Below are positions 33,900 to 48,132 of a stretch of DNA of 64,000 nt, piece by piece. This stretch comes from Cricetomys ansorgei (lineage: Eukaryota; Chordata; Mammalia; Rodentia; Nesomyidae). The notes under the pieces are model-generated. The model did not search any database. It was not told the DNA's origin and saw only the letters and a program-made list of their open reading frames with translations. The position numbers were made by a program, and so were the translations under genes. Every line of letters starts with the position of its first letter. The stretch's first letter is position 1. The stretch spans positions 3,616,001 to 3,680,000 of the forward strand of contig JAMJFZ010000597.1 in the NCBI GenBank assembly GCA_026225945.1, in the 5' to 3' direction.

Positions 33900-34015
33900 A
33901 AACCATGTGTGGTGGCTTACACCTATAATCCCAGCACTTGGAAGGCTGAGGCAGGAGGATGCCCAGGAATTTGAGGCCAGCCTGGGCTACAGAGTGAGAT
34001 CCTGTCTCTCTAAGG
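33900..34015 (+). repeat. B1 SINE in intron 1
   Basis: 'gtggtggcttacacctataa', 'aggctgaggcaggaggatgc', 'ggccagcctgggctacagag'. Confidence 0.82.
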
Positions 34016-35581
34016 TAAGCCTAGAAAACCTGAAAATTTTGTAGGTATTTCTATCATTAATACATGTGATTCTTAAATTGTTTCTTAAAAGAGTTGATTC
34101 TCTTGCATAAAGGTTAGGTAAATAATGCTTTCTTCAAATTTGAAAATTTGTGAACAGTTACTACATTTCTAGTTGTTTTGTTTTCAGACAGAGTTTCACT
34201 CTTTAGCCCAAGCTGGTCTCTAAGTCCTGGGTAATGTTTCTGCCTCAGCCCTCCTAATCTGAGTACCAACACACCCAGTTCTGCATGTCTACTTATGTGC
34301 ACAGACATAATAAAGAGGAGGAAGTATTTCACAAGTTATGTTTTAAAAGATAAAAGAATAATCAAAATAGTAATCAAACCTTGTTTTATTCAGCCATTGA
34401 TCTGCTGTTCTGGAATGCCATCGAACAATGAACACTGATTATCTTTTCTGCCAAAAAAAATATCTGGCCCCTGTTTCTGATTTTTAGTTCTTTCTTGTAT
34501 GTCTTTCAATTACTACATTTAGATTTGTAAATAATTTCCCTAAGGTAACTTTTAGAATATTACTCTGATTTAGGAAATATTCCAGATAAGTCTTGAAGAA
34601 TGAGAAAAGAACATCATTTGAGACTTTTGCTTTCAATATGGTAAGGTGCACAATTTATCTTCATTAAAGCTGTTTTTGCTTCTTAGACATTAAAAACATT
34701 AAACGTTGCTCATCACATTAAAAGATCTTTGATATTTGAATGACTTCCTTCACAGAGTGAGGTAATCATTGACTAAAAACTGTAGATATTTTCAGCTTTT
34801 TTATTTTAATTAATTATGGAGGCGAACAGGGTGGGAGGCAGCTTGATCTCCTAAGTTTCTGGCTAGCCTGGAATTTGCTCTGTCAACCTGGGTAGCCTTG
34901 AATGCAAGAAATCTTCCTGCCTCACCATGCCCAGATTTTCAGTTTTCAGTTTGAAAATAACAACAGTACTCTGGCTACTGAACTTCTGTGCTTAGCTTTC
35001 GATTCTGTTTGAAGCTCTTCCTTCAACTATCTCCTGACTCACACTTTCATCCTTCTATTTCTTCTCAAATATCCTCTTATCATAGAGGAGTCCCCATTTC
35101 CTGATTGTGTTGCTTTTTCCTTCCCTTGTTTTTTTAAGGCTTACCTCTCATGAATATAATCTGTACTTAAAGAATATTTCAGGTTTTTTTTTTAATCACA
35201 TATGACTAAAATTGAAAATGACATTAGACTAAGAAACTAATGACTTCTTAGCAGTATTTTTTTCCTTTTCTCCTTTTTAAGATGTGGTCTTTTTTATAGT
35301 CTAGGCTATCCTCAGACTCCTGAGTGCTATAATTACAGGCATTAGACCATTATGCCCAGCCTACATGGTATTTTCAAATCATCTGTGTGGTATGAGAGAA
35401 CTAAATCTGACAGGTTGTCTTCATATGTGTTGATTTCCACATATGTGCTGTGACAAAATACATGCATGTAATTAAAAAAAAAATTAAAATTCTGTAGTCT
35501 TCCCTGTGCAACTGAGTTACATCATTTAACCTCTGTACTTTAAATCTTTATTTATGTATAATGTCCAGTGCATTGTAAATG

Positions 35582-35710
35582 CTCTGTTGTGGCCTTTAAT
35601 CCTAGCAGAGGCAGATGGCTCTCTGAGGCCAGGCTGGTCTGTGTGAGTTCCAGGACACCAGGGCTGCACAGAAACCCTGTCTGGAAAAACCAAAAAAAAA
35701 AAAAAAAAGA
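35582..35710 (+). repeat. B1 SINE with internal deletion, intron 1
   Basis: 'ggcctttaatcctagcagag', 'gtgagttccaggacaccagg', 'gaaaccctgtctgg', then an A tract to 35708. Confidence 0.82.
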
Positions 35711-36127
35711 AGAAAGAAGTGACAAAAAAGTCTATATATGTTCAGTACAGGTGCATTTTTCTCCCTAAATATTTTCTTTCTATATTTGGTTGAATCCCAG
35801 GCTGTGGAACCTCCTGAGTGCTGGTTTCTTTGTGTGTATAATGAAAATGATATCTGCCATTGTGATTTGTGGTTTAAGGAAGCAGTGTATGTAAAAACTG
35901 AGGGAAGTGTCATCAATAAGTCCTCCCAAGTTATTTGAACTGCATATGCCACTTGATATACAAGTTCAAGTAGCTAAAAATGTTTTCTGTCTTGATACTG
36001 TTTTAGTCCTACCCTTGGTTGAAATGGTCCTTTGGACACTGAGGTCACTGTGAGGTAGCATAAGTGACAGGAAAGATAGCACAGTTATAGGCATATAATG
36101 ACTGGCACCTAATAGACTCAGGAAATA

Positions 36128-36497
36128 TTTGTTGAATTAAGAGCCCATCTTGTTCTTACAGAGGACCCAGGTTTGGTTCCCAGGGATCTGATGCCCTCTT
36201 CTGACCCCTGGGGCACTGGCTGCATGTGGTAAATGTACATGTAGAACACTCATAAAATAAGCCTAATAAACAAATGTCTTTAAAGAATGCTCTAAAAATT
36301 TTTATGTATATGGGTGTTTCGACATTGTGCATGTCTATACCACATATGTGCACTTGATGGCCTTGGAGGCCAGAAGAGGGCATTACATCCCAGGAACTGG
36401 AATTATGAATGGCTGTGAGCTACAGTATAGGTGTTAGGCACTGGACCCCAGGCTCCTCAGGTAGTGTTCTTAACCACTGAGCCATCTCTCCAGCCCA
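36128..36497. repeat. Pair of B3-type SINEs in opposite orientation
   Basis: A plus-strand, 5'-truncated copy (about 36128-36280, 'acagaggacccaggtttggt') faces a minus-strand copy (about 36295-36497, ending 'gagccatctctccagccc'). The pair can form an inverted repeat in the nascent transcript. Confidence 0.75.
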
Positions 36498-37159
36498 GAA
36501 CACTCATTTTTCAATCTTTAAAATAGATTTCTGGTAAGGCATAACAGCCTGGGAGACTGAGAAAGAAGGCTTGTAGTAAGTTGTAGGTTAGCCTGGGCTA
36601 CATACAGTTTCTGGTCAGCCTAGACTAAAAAGTAAAATTCTGTCTCAATAAAGTAAAAAAAAAAAAAAAAAAAAGATAAATCATTTGAATGCCATATTTT
36701 AGAGATCAATTGATGTGTATTTATCTAGAAGTATCTTTTTAATTAGGAGAAAAATTATTCTATTTATTTAGTGTGTATGGAGATAGAAGACAGTTCGTGG
36801 GAATTACATAAGTAGTACCTTATAGTAGATAATATTTAATATTTGGGGGGCAATCTTGAGTGTGACAAGTATCATTTTGGATTGAAGGGTAGATTTTAGT
36901 CTGTAGTCCAGGCTGCTTTATGTGAGAAAGTGGACTTGATATTGATGATTTATTTTGTGTTTCAAACTGAGTCCTGGGATGATTGCTGCAAGCAGTTATT
37001 TTCATTGCTATTATATGTTTATTATGCTTTTTTTGTTTTTGTTTTTGGAAAGTCAGGATCTCATATAGCTCAGTTTGGCCTCAAACTTGCTATTTATGTA
37101 GTTAAGGATAGCTTTGAGCTGATCTTTTCTGTATCAGCTACCCAGAAAATACAAGGCTA

Positions 37160-37985
37160 ATCTAGTTTTTGGTTTTGGTTTTTCTTTTCAATTTCTTTTA
37201 TTTTTTAGATTATAATTATATATTCCCCCCCTTCCTTCCTTTTTTTTTTTTTTTAAACTCCAAACCTTCCCATATACCCCTCCTTGCTCTCTTTCAGACT
37301 AATTCATGGCTTCTTTTTTTATTAATTGTTACATATGTACACACACACACACATATTCCTAAATTCATGAATACAATCTACTCAGTTTTTTTAGTGTTAC
37401 TTGTATGTATGTTTTCAGAGTTGACCACTTCATATTAGTGCCAATTGATGTGATCTTCCCTGAAAGACTGAGCATTCCTTAGTTGCCTGTAGTTCTTTGT
37501 ATAGAGTTGAGGCTTTTTGGGCTTTTGCTATTGTCCTTGTTCAACTTGGTGAGACTTTATGCGTGTAGTTTCTGATAATCCTAGGAGACACCCTCACATA
37601 GTAACAGAACTCTCTAATCTAATCTTCTGGATTTTACTCTCTGTTCTATTCCACAACGATCCCTGAGCCTTAGGTGTGGGAGTGATTTTGTAGATGTATC
37701 CATTGGGCCTGGGCTCCACAACTTGGCTTTTTGATTGGTCATAGTTTTCTGTAATGGTCTTCATCTATTGCAAAGACAGATTTCTTTGATGAAGGATGAA
37801 GACTACACTTACTTGTGGGTATAAAGACAAATATTTAGAGCTTAGTTAGGGGTTATGCTGGTTTAGTAAAGTGGTGATTGTCTTCCAAGATCCATGACTT
37901 CGCTAGCCCTGGGTAGTTGGTTGAGTTTTTCAGTATCAGGCATAATCATTAACCCATTTGTTTGAGAATTTGGCATGTTTAAAAA
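37160..37985 (-). mobile_element. Rodent L1 (Lx-like) 3' end, minus strand
   Basis: The left edge is T-rich, the reverse of an A-rich tail. Within it are blocks typical of rodent L1 3' ends, such as 'ttgcctgtagttctttgtat' and 'gttatgctggtttagtaaag'. About 0.8 kb remains, with no coding frame. Assigned from memory of rodent L1 sequence, so the subfamily is uncertain. Confidence 0.65.
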
Positions 37986-38152
37986 TTAATTCAAACACAA
38001 GATCTTTGGTACATTTTTGAGAGACCAGAGTTGTCAGGTTTGAAAACAGGGTCTTGTGCATGATCCTGGGCTGGCCTTGAATTTGAAGTGATCCTCCTGT
38101 CTAAGTGTCCCAAGTGCCAGAATAACAGGTGTGATCCCTCAAGCTTGCTGTT

Positions 38153-38268
38153 TGCTTTTTTTTTTTTTTTTTTTGAGACAGAGTATCCTAGGCTAGTTTT
38201 GAATGACTGGATGACTGAGAATGACCAGGAACTCCTGGTCCTCTGGCCTCCACCTGTGTACCACACCC
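38153..38268 (-). repeat. B1 SINE, minus strand, intron 1
   Basis: T tract (38156-38174), 'gagacagagtatcctaggct', 'caggaactcctggtcctctg', 'gtaccacacccagg'. Confidence 0.75.
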
Positions 38269-38465
38269 AGGAAATTCATAACATTTCTTAAACAAGAATA
38301 CTCTTCAGAATTTGGGAGAGAGAAAATCCCCGAATACTTGGGCTGTGAGACTGGAACTTAGTGACAGGATTGTAAAGATCTAAAAGATAATACTATATTA
38401 GTATTTGTAATCCCTGTCTTTATAAGAAGGCTAAACCAATGCTACAAAGTCATCATTTAAAAATT

Positions 38466-38603
38466 ATAAAGGCAGACTAGAGAGATGGCTCAATGATTAA
38501 GATGGCTGTTCTTCTAGGGAATCAGATGCCCCCTTCTGGCCTCTGCAGGCATGGGCATACATGAAGACAAAACAACCATATACATAAAACAATTTAAAAA
38601 GAA
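38466..38603 (+). repeat. B3-type SINE with internal deletion, intron 1
   Basis: 'agagagatggctcaatgatt' jumps to 'gcccccttctggcctctgca', missing the middle of the element; the tail is A-rich. Confidence 0.8.
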
Positions 38604-38821
38604 AAAAGGTTGGTATATTGTTATTTCTGTCAGTGGTACCTTAATGATAGCTCTAAAGTGTGCTTTTTGATCTCAAGTAATTTCCAAAACAAACCTCCCT
38701 GTTGGGAAGCATGTACACATACCACTATTACTCATTGAAAGCAAGACGAGTGTGGTGGCTCAGCCTGGTCTCGATCCTACTACTGTGGTGACTTAATAAC
38801 TCATGATGGTTCATAATTCTT

Positions 38822-39012
38822 TTTAATAAATTATTTTTATGAGCATGACTGTTTTGTTTGCGTGTATATCTGTCCACCACTTGTTTATCAGGTGCCCAGA
38901 GAGGCCAAAGAGGACATTAGAGCACCTGCCTTTTGGAGTAACAGGTGATTATGAATCTTCATGTGGGTGCTAAGAATTGAACCCAGGTTCTCTGGAAAAG
39001 CAGCCACCTCTC
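38822..39012 (-). repeat. B3-type SINE, minus strand, intron 1
   Basis: 'gaggccaaagaggacattag', 'attgaacccaggttctctgg', 'aaaagcagccacctctca'. Confidence 0.8.
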
Positions 39013-39600
39013 AAACGCAATTACTTTTTAAAAAAATTGTTTTTATTTTGTGTATGAGTGCTTCACATATGTGCAGTATCCTTTGAGGTCAGAAGAGGGT
39101 GTGGGATCCCCACCAGCTAAACTTGGAATGGTTGTGAGGCTCAAACTCCTGATTTTCCTGCCTCCACCTCCTAAGTGCTGGGATTACAGGCATGTGCCAC
39201 CACATCTAGTTTATAAGGTGCTAGGGATCAAACCCAGGGTTTTGTGTGTTATGTAAGCACCTGGCAAAGGAGCTGTATCTGAGTCCACTGTTCTGAGACA
39301 GGGTGTCTCTGTAACTCTAGCTGGCCTCCTCTTCCTGTCTCAGCCTAGAGCTGAGATTAAAGGTGTGAGCTACCATAGGCAGCACAATACAATCATTCCA
39401 GGGAGTCAGTTTTTATAAACAATGGTTTTGTATAAAGTAGCAGAAAGACATTTAGTCTTTGACTTACCCCAGTAATCCTAGCACTGAGAAGCGTGAGGAA
39501 GGAGGGTCATGAGTTCAAGTCTTGCTTGGGCTGTGTTTCTAAATAAATAAAAACGTGTTTATCTACAGAAATGTAAAGTCTTTATTTTGTTTGTTTGTAG

Positions 39601-39682
39601 GCACACAAGTCTCTGAATTTTGTTTCAACACTGCTCCAGATTACTATGTCAGAACAACTGGATTTACCTGTGAGACAGGCAG
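39601..39682 (+). CDS. Ipo7: Ipo7 coding exon 2 (residues 29-56)
   Basis: Acceptor TTGTAG at 39595-39600. Encodes [20 protein letters not shown] onward to the first base of Gly56. The only boundary that keeps the protein in frame is at 39682, followed by GCAAGT, so this donor is GC rather than GT. This exon completes the second helix pair of the importin N-terminal domain. Confidence 0.96.
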
Positions 39683-39879
39683 GCAAGTTTCTTGAATTAT
39701 TTCCTTGAGTGTACAAAAAAATATATTGATTGAGAAGTGAAAGTTCTGCTCATGAAATAGCAGAAGTATCTTGCTGTGGCCCTTCAGAAATTTCCTTCCC
39801 TCAGAATCATTTACTTTTGGTGTTTATGGGCAACAGCAAGTGTCTTGATATTTGGTGGTAGGTTTTAAAGGAAAAATTT

Positions 39880-40312
39880 TGAGACTTACTTATTTTTCAG
39901 TTTACGTGTGTGGGTATTACAAGCTTCTATGTATGTGCACTATATATGTACATCTATTGCCTTCAGGCCATCAGAAAGTATCAGAACTGGAATTACCCAC
40001 AGTTGTGAGCTGTCCTATGGGTGCTGGTAATTGAACCCAGATCCTCTGGAAGAACACCCAGCTCTTAACTGCTGAACCATCTTTCCAGTCATAAAAGGAA
40101 AATTGGATACTACTTTATTTTTTAAGAAGATTTATTTTATATGCATGGATATTTTTGTCTGCCTGTATGTCTTTGGAGGCCAGTAGAGTATCACATCCTC
40201 TTGAACAGGAGTTAAGATGGTTGTGAGTCATTGTGTGGGTGCTGGGAATTGAACTGGATCCTCTGGAAAACAGTCAAGCCAGCTTTTAACCTCTGAGCCT
40301 CCCTAAGTTCTT
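39880..40312 (-). repeat. Two B3-type SINEs in tandem, minus strand
   Basis: First copy: 'attacccacagttgtgagct', 'attgaacccagatcctctgg', 'gaaccatctttccag'. Second copy: 'atgtctttggaggccagtag', 'gtgtgggtgctgggaattga'. Confidence 0.82.
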
Positions 40313-41038
40313 TTAAAGATTTTGATTTTATTATCATCACAATTGCCTGTAACTCCAGCTCAAATGAAGTTTATGTAGGCTTTAATTCCCAAATCTTTAC
40401 TAGAATGAAAGTATTTGAAATGTAAGAGCAATGGTTTTTAACACATTGTAGTCTTGAATTTGTATATTGGAAGATTAAATTATGTTGGGAAATTTAAAAG
40501 TATGGATAAATGGAAGCAATCAAACTATGGAATTGGGATTTAGATACACTTAAGTTGTAGAGCACATGTTAGCGTGTTTAAGACTGTTCTGTCTTCAGCA
40601 GTACAATAGACTGATGAATAGACCAACTGACCAACCACCCGTGAACTTATATACATTTAATATAACTTAATATACATTTAAAATGTAATCATTAGTTTTA
40701 AGATGCTATTCTTGGGCCAATTGAAATTCTAGTGCATGGCTTACGTGGTACTTTCATTTGCTAGGCTTTAATGATGAGTTCATTTGGGCTTTATAGGAGC
40801 ACATTGGGGTAGAGCGAATATAGTTTTCAGTTGTTTATGCCTTGTCAAAATTAAACTTTCATGCTACCAATAAATATGCATTCGATTCCTGTGTTCATTA
40901 CAATGCAAAGAAATATTCAGACAATGAGCTCTGTCGGTCCTAATTGTCCGCTTGTTGTGTTTTGGGGGATAAACTTAATTATATAGTAGTGTTAATCTGG
41001 AATTTGTCAGCCCTGTGTCTTTTATTGTAGGTATAGTT

Positions 41039-41040
<2 letters not shown>

Positions 41041-41080
<40 letters not shown>
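41041..41080. repeat. (GT)n microsatellite, intron 2
   Basis: About 20 GT units with one early C interruption. Confidence 0.95.
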
Positions 41081-41082
<2 letters not shown>

Positions 41083-41685
41083 AATAACTTTAGATTAAGT
41101 ATTAAGTACTTAAGATTCAGTTACCTTTGTTTAAATGAGTATAGGACTTCTAGTACCCTATAGAATTTAAGAATCAACTTTATGTTACACATTTGTAACA
41201 TAATCCACATTTCCCAGATGGCTGAGTAAAAGTCCTTGTTAGCGATCTACATCACACTGCACCATCAGCTTGTTAACTATCAGGTAGCAATGTGCAAAGT
41301 AACAGTATAGTGGCTGGCTGGAGATCATACTCTATGATTTTTGAGTACAGCAAATTTTCTCATAATTATACAAATTTGAAGTGCTGTGTGATGGAAATAC
41401 TCTATTTAGATACTGAGAATTTATATACTATGGTTTTCTATGATAAAATATTTATCACGTTCATGTGGTCAGTTGTATACTATGTTTATTTGTTGGGTTC
41501 TTTTGGGCTGTATGTTTAATAATTTTGTGGGTAATGCCTTTAACTGAATGCTAAATGTGTTTTGATTATTGACTTGAAATAATTGGCTATTAACTGTTTA
41601 AAAAAGAATCCTTTCCTAATATTGATATTCCGCATTCTCACTGTTTTTACAGTAAACATTACTTTATAAATGGTCTATATTTTAG

Positions 41686-41839
41686 GTGTTATTTATTTGA
41701 AAAATATGATAACACAGTATTGGCCTGATCGGGAAGCCACACCAGGGGACATCTCCCCATATACTATTCCAGAAGAAGACCGACATTGCATTCGAGAAAA
41801 TATTGTAGAAGCCATTATCCACTCACCTGAGCTTATCAG
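41686..41839 (+). CDS. Ipo7: Ipo7 coding exon 3 (residues 56-107)
   Basis: Encodes [20 protein letters not shown] and on to the first two bases of Arg107. Acceptor TTTTAG, donor GTATGT. The end of the importin N-terminal domain falls in this exon, with the acidic loop 'PEEDRH' visible. Confidence 0.97.
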
Positions 41840-43479
<1,640 letters not shown>

Positions 43480-44389
43480 TAAGTGTCCCTTCTAATTTCG
43501 GTTAATTTTTAAGTGGGAATAATTGTGTAAATTTAAGCCAATTGGAACATAGAAGATTAGTGAACTATATGTTAATTTAGTATTTTCCTATTGAAGTAGG
43601 GTTTTTTATTCCGAATTTTCTTTATTGCACTTTATTTATTTTGTCTGTGTGTGCATATGTGTTCTCAAGTGCCCAGTGCACATATGAAGGCCAGAAGACA
43701 AACTGGGAGCATCCCTCCCTTCACCATGTAAGTGCCAATAACTCAGATGCCTGTCTCGGTGGCAGAGACACCTACCTACTGAGCCTTCCCACCAGCTCAG
43801 GATATGTATTATAATCCTGCCATTTTTTTCTGCTGTTGCCACTGAGAAACTGTTTGCCCCACCCACTGTCCTTAGTGTTTTGTTAAAAATCATTGTCTCT
43901 TATTCAAAAATTGTCTCTAAAATGGAGGCTCCTTAGTAAATACTAATAACAGATTTTTAGATTTGTGTGTGCTTGTTTGAAGGTGATTGGAGTGCATTGA
44001 GCAATAGAGCACTTCGTCTTTCTGTGAATGCCTAACTTAATTTGGATTTTGATTAAACAAGAAGTAGCTGCTAATTCTTTGTGAGGAATATATGTTGAAA
44101 TTTTATACGATAGTTTATTTATTTATTGTTTTGAGACAGGGTCTTAGTCCATATTGGTCTTGACCCACTATTTAGCCAAACATGACATGAGTTCCTGATT
44201 CCCTGGCATCTACCCTGCCAAGATCTAGGATAAGAAATGCGTGCCACCATGTCCAGCTTTTGATCTTTTGATGTCACTGTATTCTGAGAAATTCACATTA
44301 GTCTACTTAATTTCTTGAATATCTGAATGAATTGTAGTTCATATATAATTCTTACAAGTTAGAAAGATTTTAGACCAAGGAATTATTTT

Positions 44390-44715
44390 AGATCTGGGTT
44401 TCATTCCCAGAACCCACATGGTGGCTCACAACCATCTGTAACTCCAGACCCAGGAAATCTGAAGTCTTCTTGCCTCTGGCAGCACTCAGTATACAAATGG
44501 TGCACAAAACATAGAAGTAAGTAAAACACTCATACACATAAATAAAAAGAAAAAAGCTTTTTTAAAAAAAGAGTAGAGCTGGGTGGTGGTGGCACACGCC
44601 TTTAATCCCAGGACTTCGGAGGCAGAGTTTGAGGCCAGCCTGGTCTACAGAGTGAGTTCCAGAACAGCCAGAGTTACAACAGAGAAACCCTGCCTGGAAA
44701 AAAACAAAAATAAAG
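44390..44715 (+). repeat. B3-type SINE followed by a B1 SINE
   Basis: A 5'-truncated B3 (44390-44560: 'cccacatggtggctcacaac', 'cttgcctctggcagc') is followed by a well-preserved B1 (44577-44715) with the GTTACAACAGAGAAACCC variant at 44673-44690. Confidence 0.85.
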
Positions 44716-45791
44716 AGCAGTAAGCCAAATAAATTGGTGAAGGATTTTCATTCAAGCATATGGTCAAAGCCATGAAATTGGTAGGCACATGAAGGTGTGA
44801 TGTGGAAGAATTTAGTATGCTATTGGTGACTTGACCTCCATTCCTAAGAGCTAGACAGATGCTACTATGAGCCCTCTAGTTCTGGGACTTGTAGGTAGCC
44901 TCTGACACCCTTTTGGGATCCCATTTCAAAGAACTGTGCTGTTCTGGAGTAGGCATGAAACACACCATTTACACCCTTGGTACTGGTGTTTTCTTGTGTC
45001 CCCACCAGCTACCCATCTTCCTGCTAAGGAATGTTCCAGCTGTCGCTCCAACTTCTATCAGAGTGCCAGTTGTAGTTCTGGTAAGTGAGTGACTAAAGCC
45101 AGAGAGAATAACAATTAAGTTGGCAATGTCATGAAGAGGGTCTGAGTCTCTCTTATAACCTTAGCAGGAAAGAATGTGAGAAATTTTTAAATGGGAATTA
45201 GAGGAGGCTACTACAATATTGGAATTACAGTTTATTATCAAATGATGTTTATAGAGAATACAAGGGATCTGTGGCTTAAAGCAGTTCTAAGAAAATTCAT
45301 GAAGAAGTTGAACTTTGATGGCCTTCATCAGGGAATGTTTATAGGAAATCAGAGGGAGCACTTGATTAGGAATATATATCACGCCTTACTGAATAATACG
45401 AGCAAATGAGAAAAAGAGTAGAGTACCAGAGCATGAACTGTAATAATTGGCACCTAATGGCACAGGTAGCTCCTGGGAAGATTTTAAGGGTACAGCTAAC
45501 CTCTCGTGAAATGTTAGGAATACAGGTAATTCTTGCTGGGATGTTAGGGTAATAGTTTGGAGCTAGTAAATCAGGACAGAACTGGTCTTATGTTTCCTAG
45601 AGGCTGACTTTGAGTTTCTGATCACCCTGCCTTTCGCTTCACAAGTTATGGAAGTCACCACACCTGACTTACATGCTGTTGAGCATCAAAGTTGGGTCCT
45701 TATGTATGTTATACAAATACTCAGCTGAATTGTTTTGCTTGGCAAGGTAGGAATTTTGAAAAATCACTGGCTTTTAATTTAAAAACAAAAA

Positions 45792-46545
45792 ATTAAGCCA
45801 GGAATGGTGGTGCATTATAGGTTCCGTGGGTGTAATCCTCCCGCCACGTGCGTGTCCCCGCTGCTGGTCCCTGTCTGGAGTACAGTGGCTGCCTGTGGCT
45901 GGCTCCAGGCCAAGGGATGTGGTGAGGACGTGGTGTGGCGGGTGTGGGTTTACAGCATACTGCCTTGACCTCTGGTGAGTCAGCGAGTGCACAAACACAC
46001 TCAGGACATGCTTCAGGGGTGTCTCCACTTTAATGGGGTATGTAGGGTGCATATATAGTGCCACAAGCAGGGGAGGGTCTTTGGTACTTAGGGTTGGGAT
46101 CCATTGGTTAAGACAAGGATATTGGAGTAGCTTCATTTGCATGTGGGCTTAAGTCTAAGCGGCAAGGCCAATGTCTTGCTGGGGCACCTTCTGCATGAGG
46201 TGTGGTCTCACAGGGAAAAAGAGAAAGGACCCATCCCTAGGCTTTCAGCTACAGCACAGATAAGCACCAACCAAGCTGAATTCCTTTGCTTCTGTGAAGC
46301 AGGCAATATTTAATATTTAGCTGAGTTCTGGCCAAGGCAAAAGTAAGGAGCAGCAGAACACCTGCCATTCTCATCTCCTGGGATGACGCAGGGTTCCAAG
46401 CCAGCTCTATGACAGTCCCACAGTGCATGCCTTTAATCTCAGCACTTGGGAGGCAGAGGCTGGAGGATGTCTGAGATCAAGGACAGGTAGGACTACACAG
46501 AGAACCCTGTCTAGAACAAAAACAAGAGTAAAAACAAAACACACA
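45792..46545 (+). repeat. B1 SINE split by an LTR
   Basis: The B1 5' end (45792-45815, 'gccaggaatggtggtgcat') resumes at 46423 ('gtgcatgcctttaatctcag') and continues to 'gagaaccctgtctag' and a CA-containing tail. Confidence 0.88.
45816..46422 (-). mobile_element. Solo LTR (endogenous retrovirus class II-like), minus strand
   Basis: 607 bp bounded by the exact 6-bp duplication GTGCAT (45810-45815 and 46423-46428), as for class II (ERVK-like) integrations. On the minus strand it starts TGTGGG, carries a TATA motif (plus strand ATATATA at 46051-46057), an ATTAAA-like signal (46029-46034) and a CpG-rich 3' part. The far end reads TA where CA is expected, probably a later mutation. No internal viral genes remain. 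It is antisense to Ipo7. Confidence 0.75.
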
Positions 46546-47649
46546 CACACAAAATTTAAAAATTTAAATTTAATGGATTCCTGTGAGTATGGTATACCAG
46601 TTTGGTATATGACGAGATTTGTAGGCTTTTTTTGTTTTTATTTAATTTATCAGGGAGATCCACCTGCCTCTGTCTGGCATAGGCTTGTTAGTAATGTCAC
46701 ATGTTCGGAAGCTTTTGGGTCTCTCACAGTGCAATTGTGTATTTTTTATCACAAATTATTTTGATTGCCACTAGGTCAGATTAGCTACTGTAACCAACTC
46801 AATGTGGTAAGAGGAAAATTCTACCATGTAAGTTTTCAGTTATTGTGGATGACCAACTGGGCTGGAAAAGATGGAAGGCGGTTCATAATATAGTTTTTAT
46901 CTTTAATGTTGGGGGGGGTTGTCTATAGTTTATGTGGTTCAACTGGAGAGTTCACCTGGTTTTTGTTTCTGTGTATGTTTGGGTGTTACTGTGGTGTAGC
47001 TGAGGTATTGGCCCATAAAATGCAAGGTGAGCATCACCAATGGCTTGCACAGAGGACAGAGGAGGAAGTCTGGCCATCCTGCTCTGTTGCTATTGCCTTT
47101 AAAACACCAGAAGGCTCCAGTGATCCTCCTTTGTGACCCATAGCACTTTGTTTACATTTGTGTAGCTATGGCTGGCTTTCTCTTTTTTGTGTAGGTGCTG
47201 GGATTCAAATTCAGATCCTCTTTGTTTAGCATAGTTTCTTACCATACTCTGAGGCATGTTACCAGCCCTCATCATAAGAATTTCCTTTATAAATTATTGT
47301 TTCGTTGACTTAGAGGTATGTTTAAATGTGTGTGGGGTATGTATGTTTATGTGGCGGGGGAGTCATGTGAATTACAAGAATACATGTAGATGTCAGCACA
47401 ACCTTCAGTAGTCTGTGCTTTCTTCCTACCGTGGATTCCAAGGGTGGAATTCAGATTGTTAGGCCTACACAGCAAATGTTGTTAACTGCTATGCCATCTC
47501 ATCAGTTCGTGATAATTGTTAATAATGTATGCTGGGTATAATTTCTTAGCCTATTAAAATATTTAAAATAAGTTAATACCCACACTGGCTATTTCTCTAT
47601 ATACTTAATGTCTTTTTGTAGAGTCCAAAGGATATCTGGTATCTACCTT

Positions 47650-47831
47650 TTTTTTTTTTTTTTAAACATTTATTTTTAATTATGTGTCCTTGGGTGCTCT
47701 CAGGAAACCAGAGGTATTGGATCCTTGTGGGGCTGGAGTTACAAGCAGTTGTAAGCCAATGGTGCTGGGAATCAAATTTGTATCTTCTGTGACAGCAGTA
47801 CATGCTTTTAACAACTGAGCCATTTCCAGCC
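47650..47831 (-). repeat. B3-type SINE, minus strand, intron 4
   Basis: T-rich tail, 'gttacaagcagttgtaagcc', 'aacaactgagccatttccag'. Confidence 0.8.
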
Positions 47832-48132
47832 AGAATGTTTTTTTGTTTGTTTGTTTTTATAACATTTTTAAAGAATGTGTAGACCATAGCATGCATGTGT
47901 AGGTCATAGGACAACTTGTAAAAGTTAGATCTCTTTCTACTACGTGGATTCCCGAAATTGAACTCAAGTTATCACTGGATCCTTAACCTGCTGAACCATC
48001 TTCTGGGCTCTACAACCTTAGTTTTCAATAAAGATAAGAGCTTGCCAATTTAGCTGACAAGGTGCAGGGGATCTTCCTATCTATACTTCCCCTGTATTGG
48101 GATCATATGCATGCTCTGCACCTGGGATTTTT

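Larger units (their letters stand above)
39683..41685 (+). other. Ipo7: Ipo7 intron 2, GC-AG type
   Basis: Begins GCAAGT and ends TTTTAG. It holds two reversed B3 SINEs (about 39880-40088 and 40125-40312) and a (GT)n tract (41041-41080); 40320-41040 and 41090-41685 look unique. Confidence 0.9.

Noticed and set aside
39677..39690. Reading exon 2 with a GT donor further downstream
   Set aside because: The nearest downstream GT would add residues not in importin-7 and break the phase-1 junction with exon 3, while GCAAGT at 39683 restores the exact protein.
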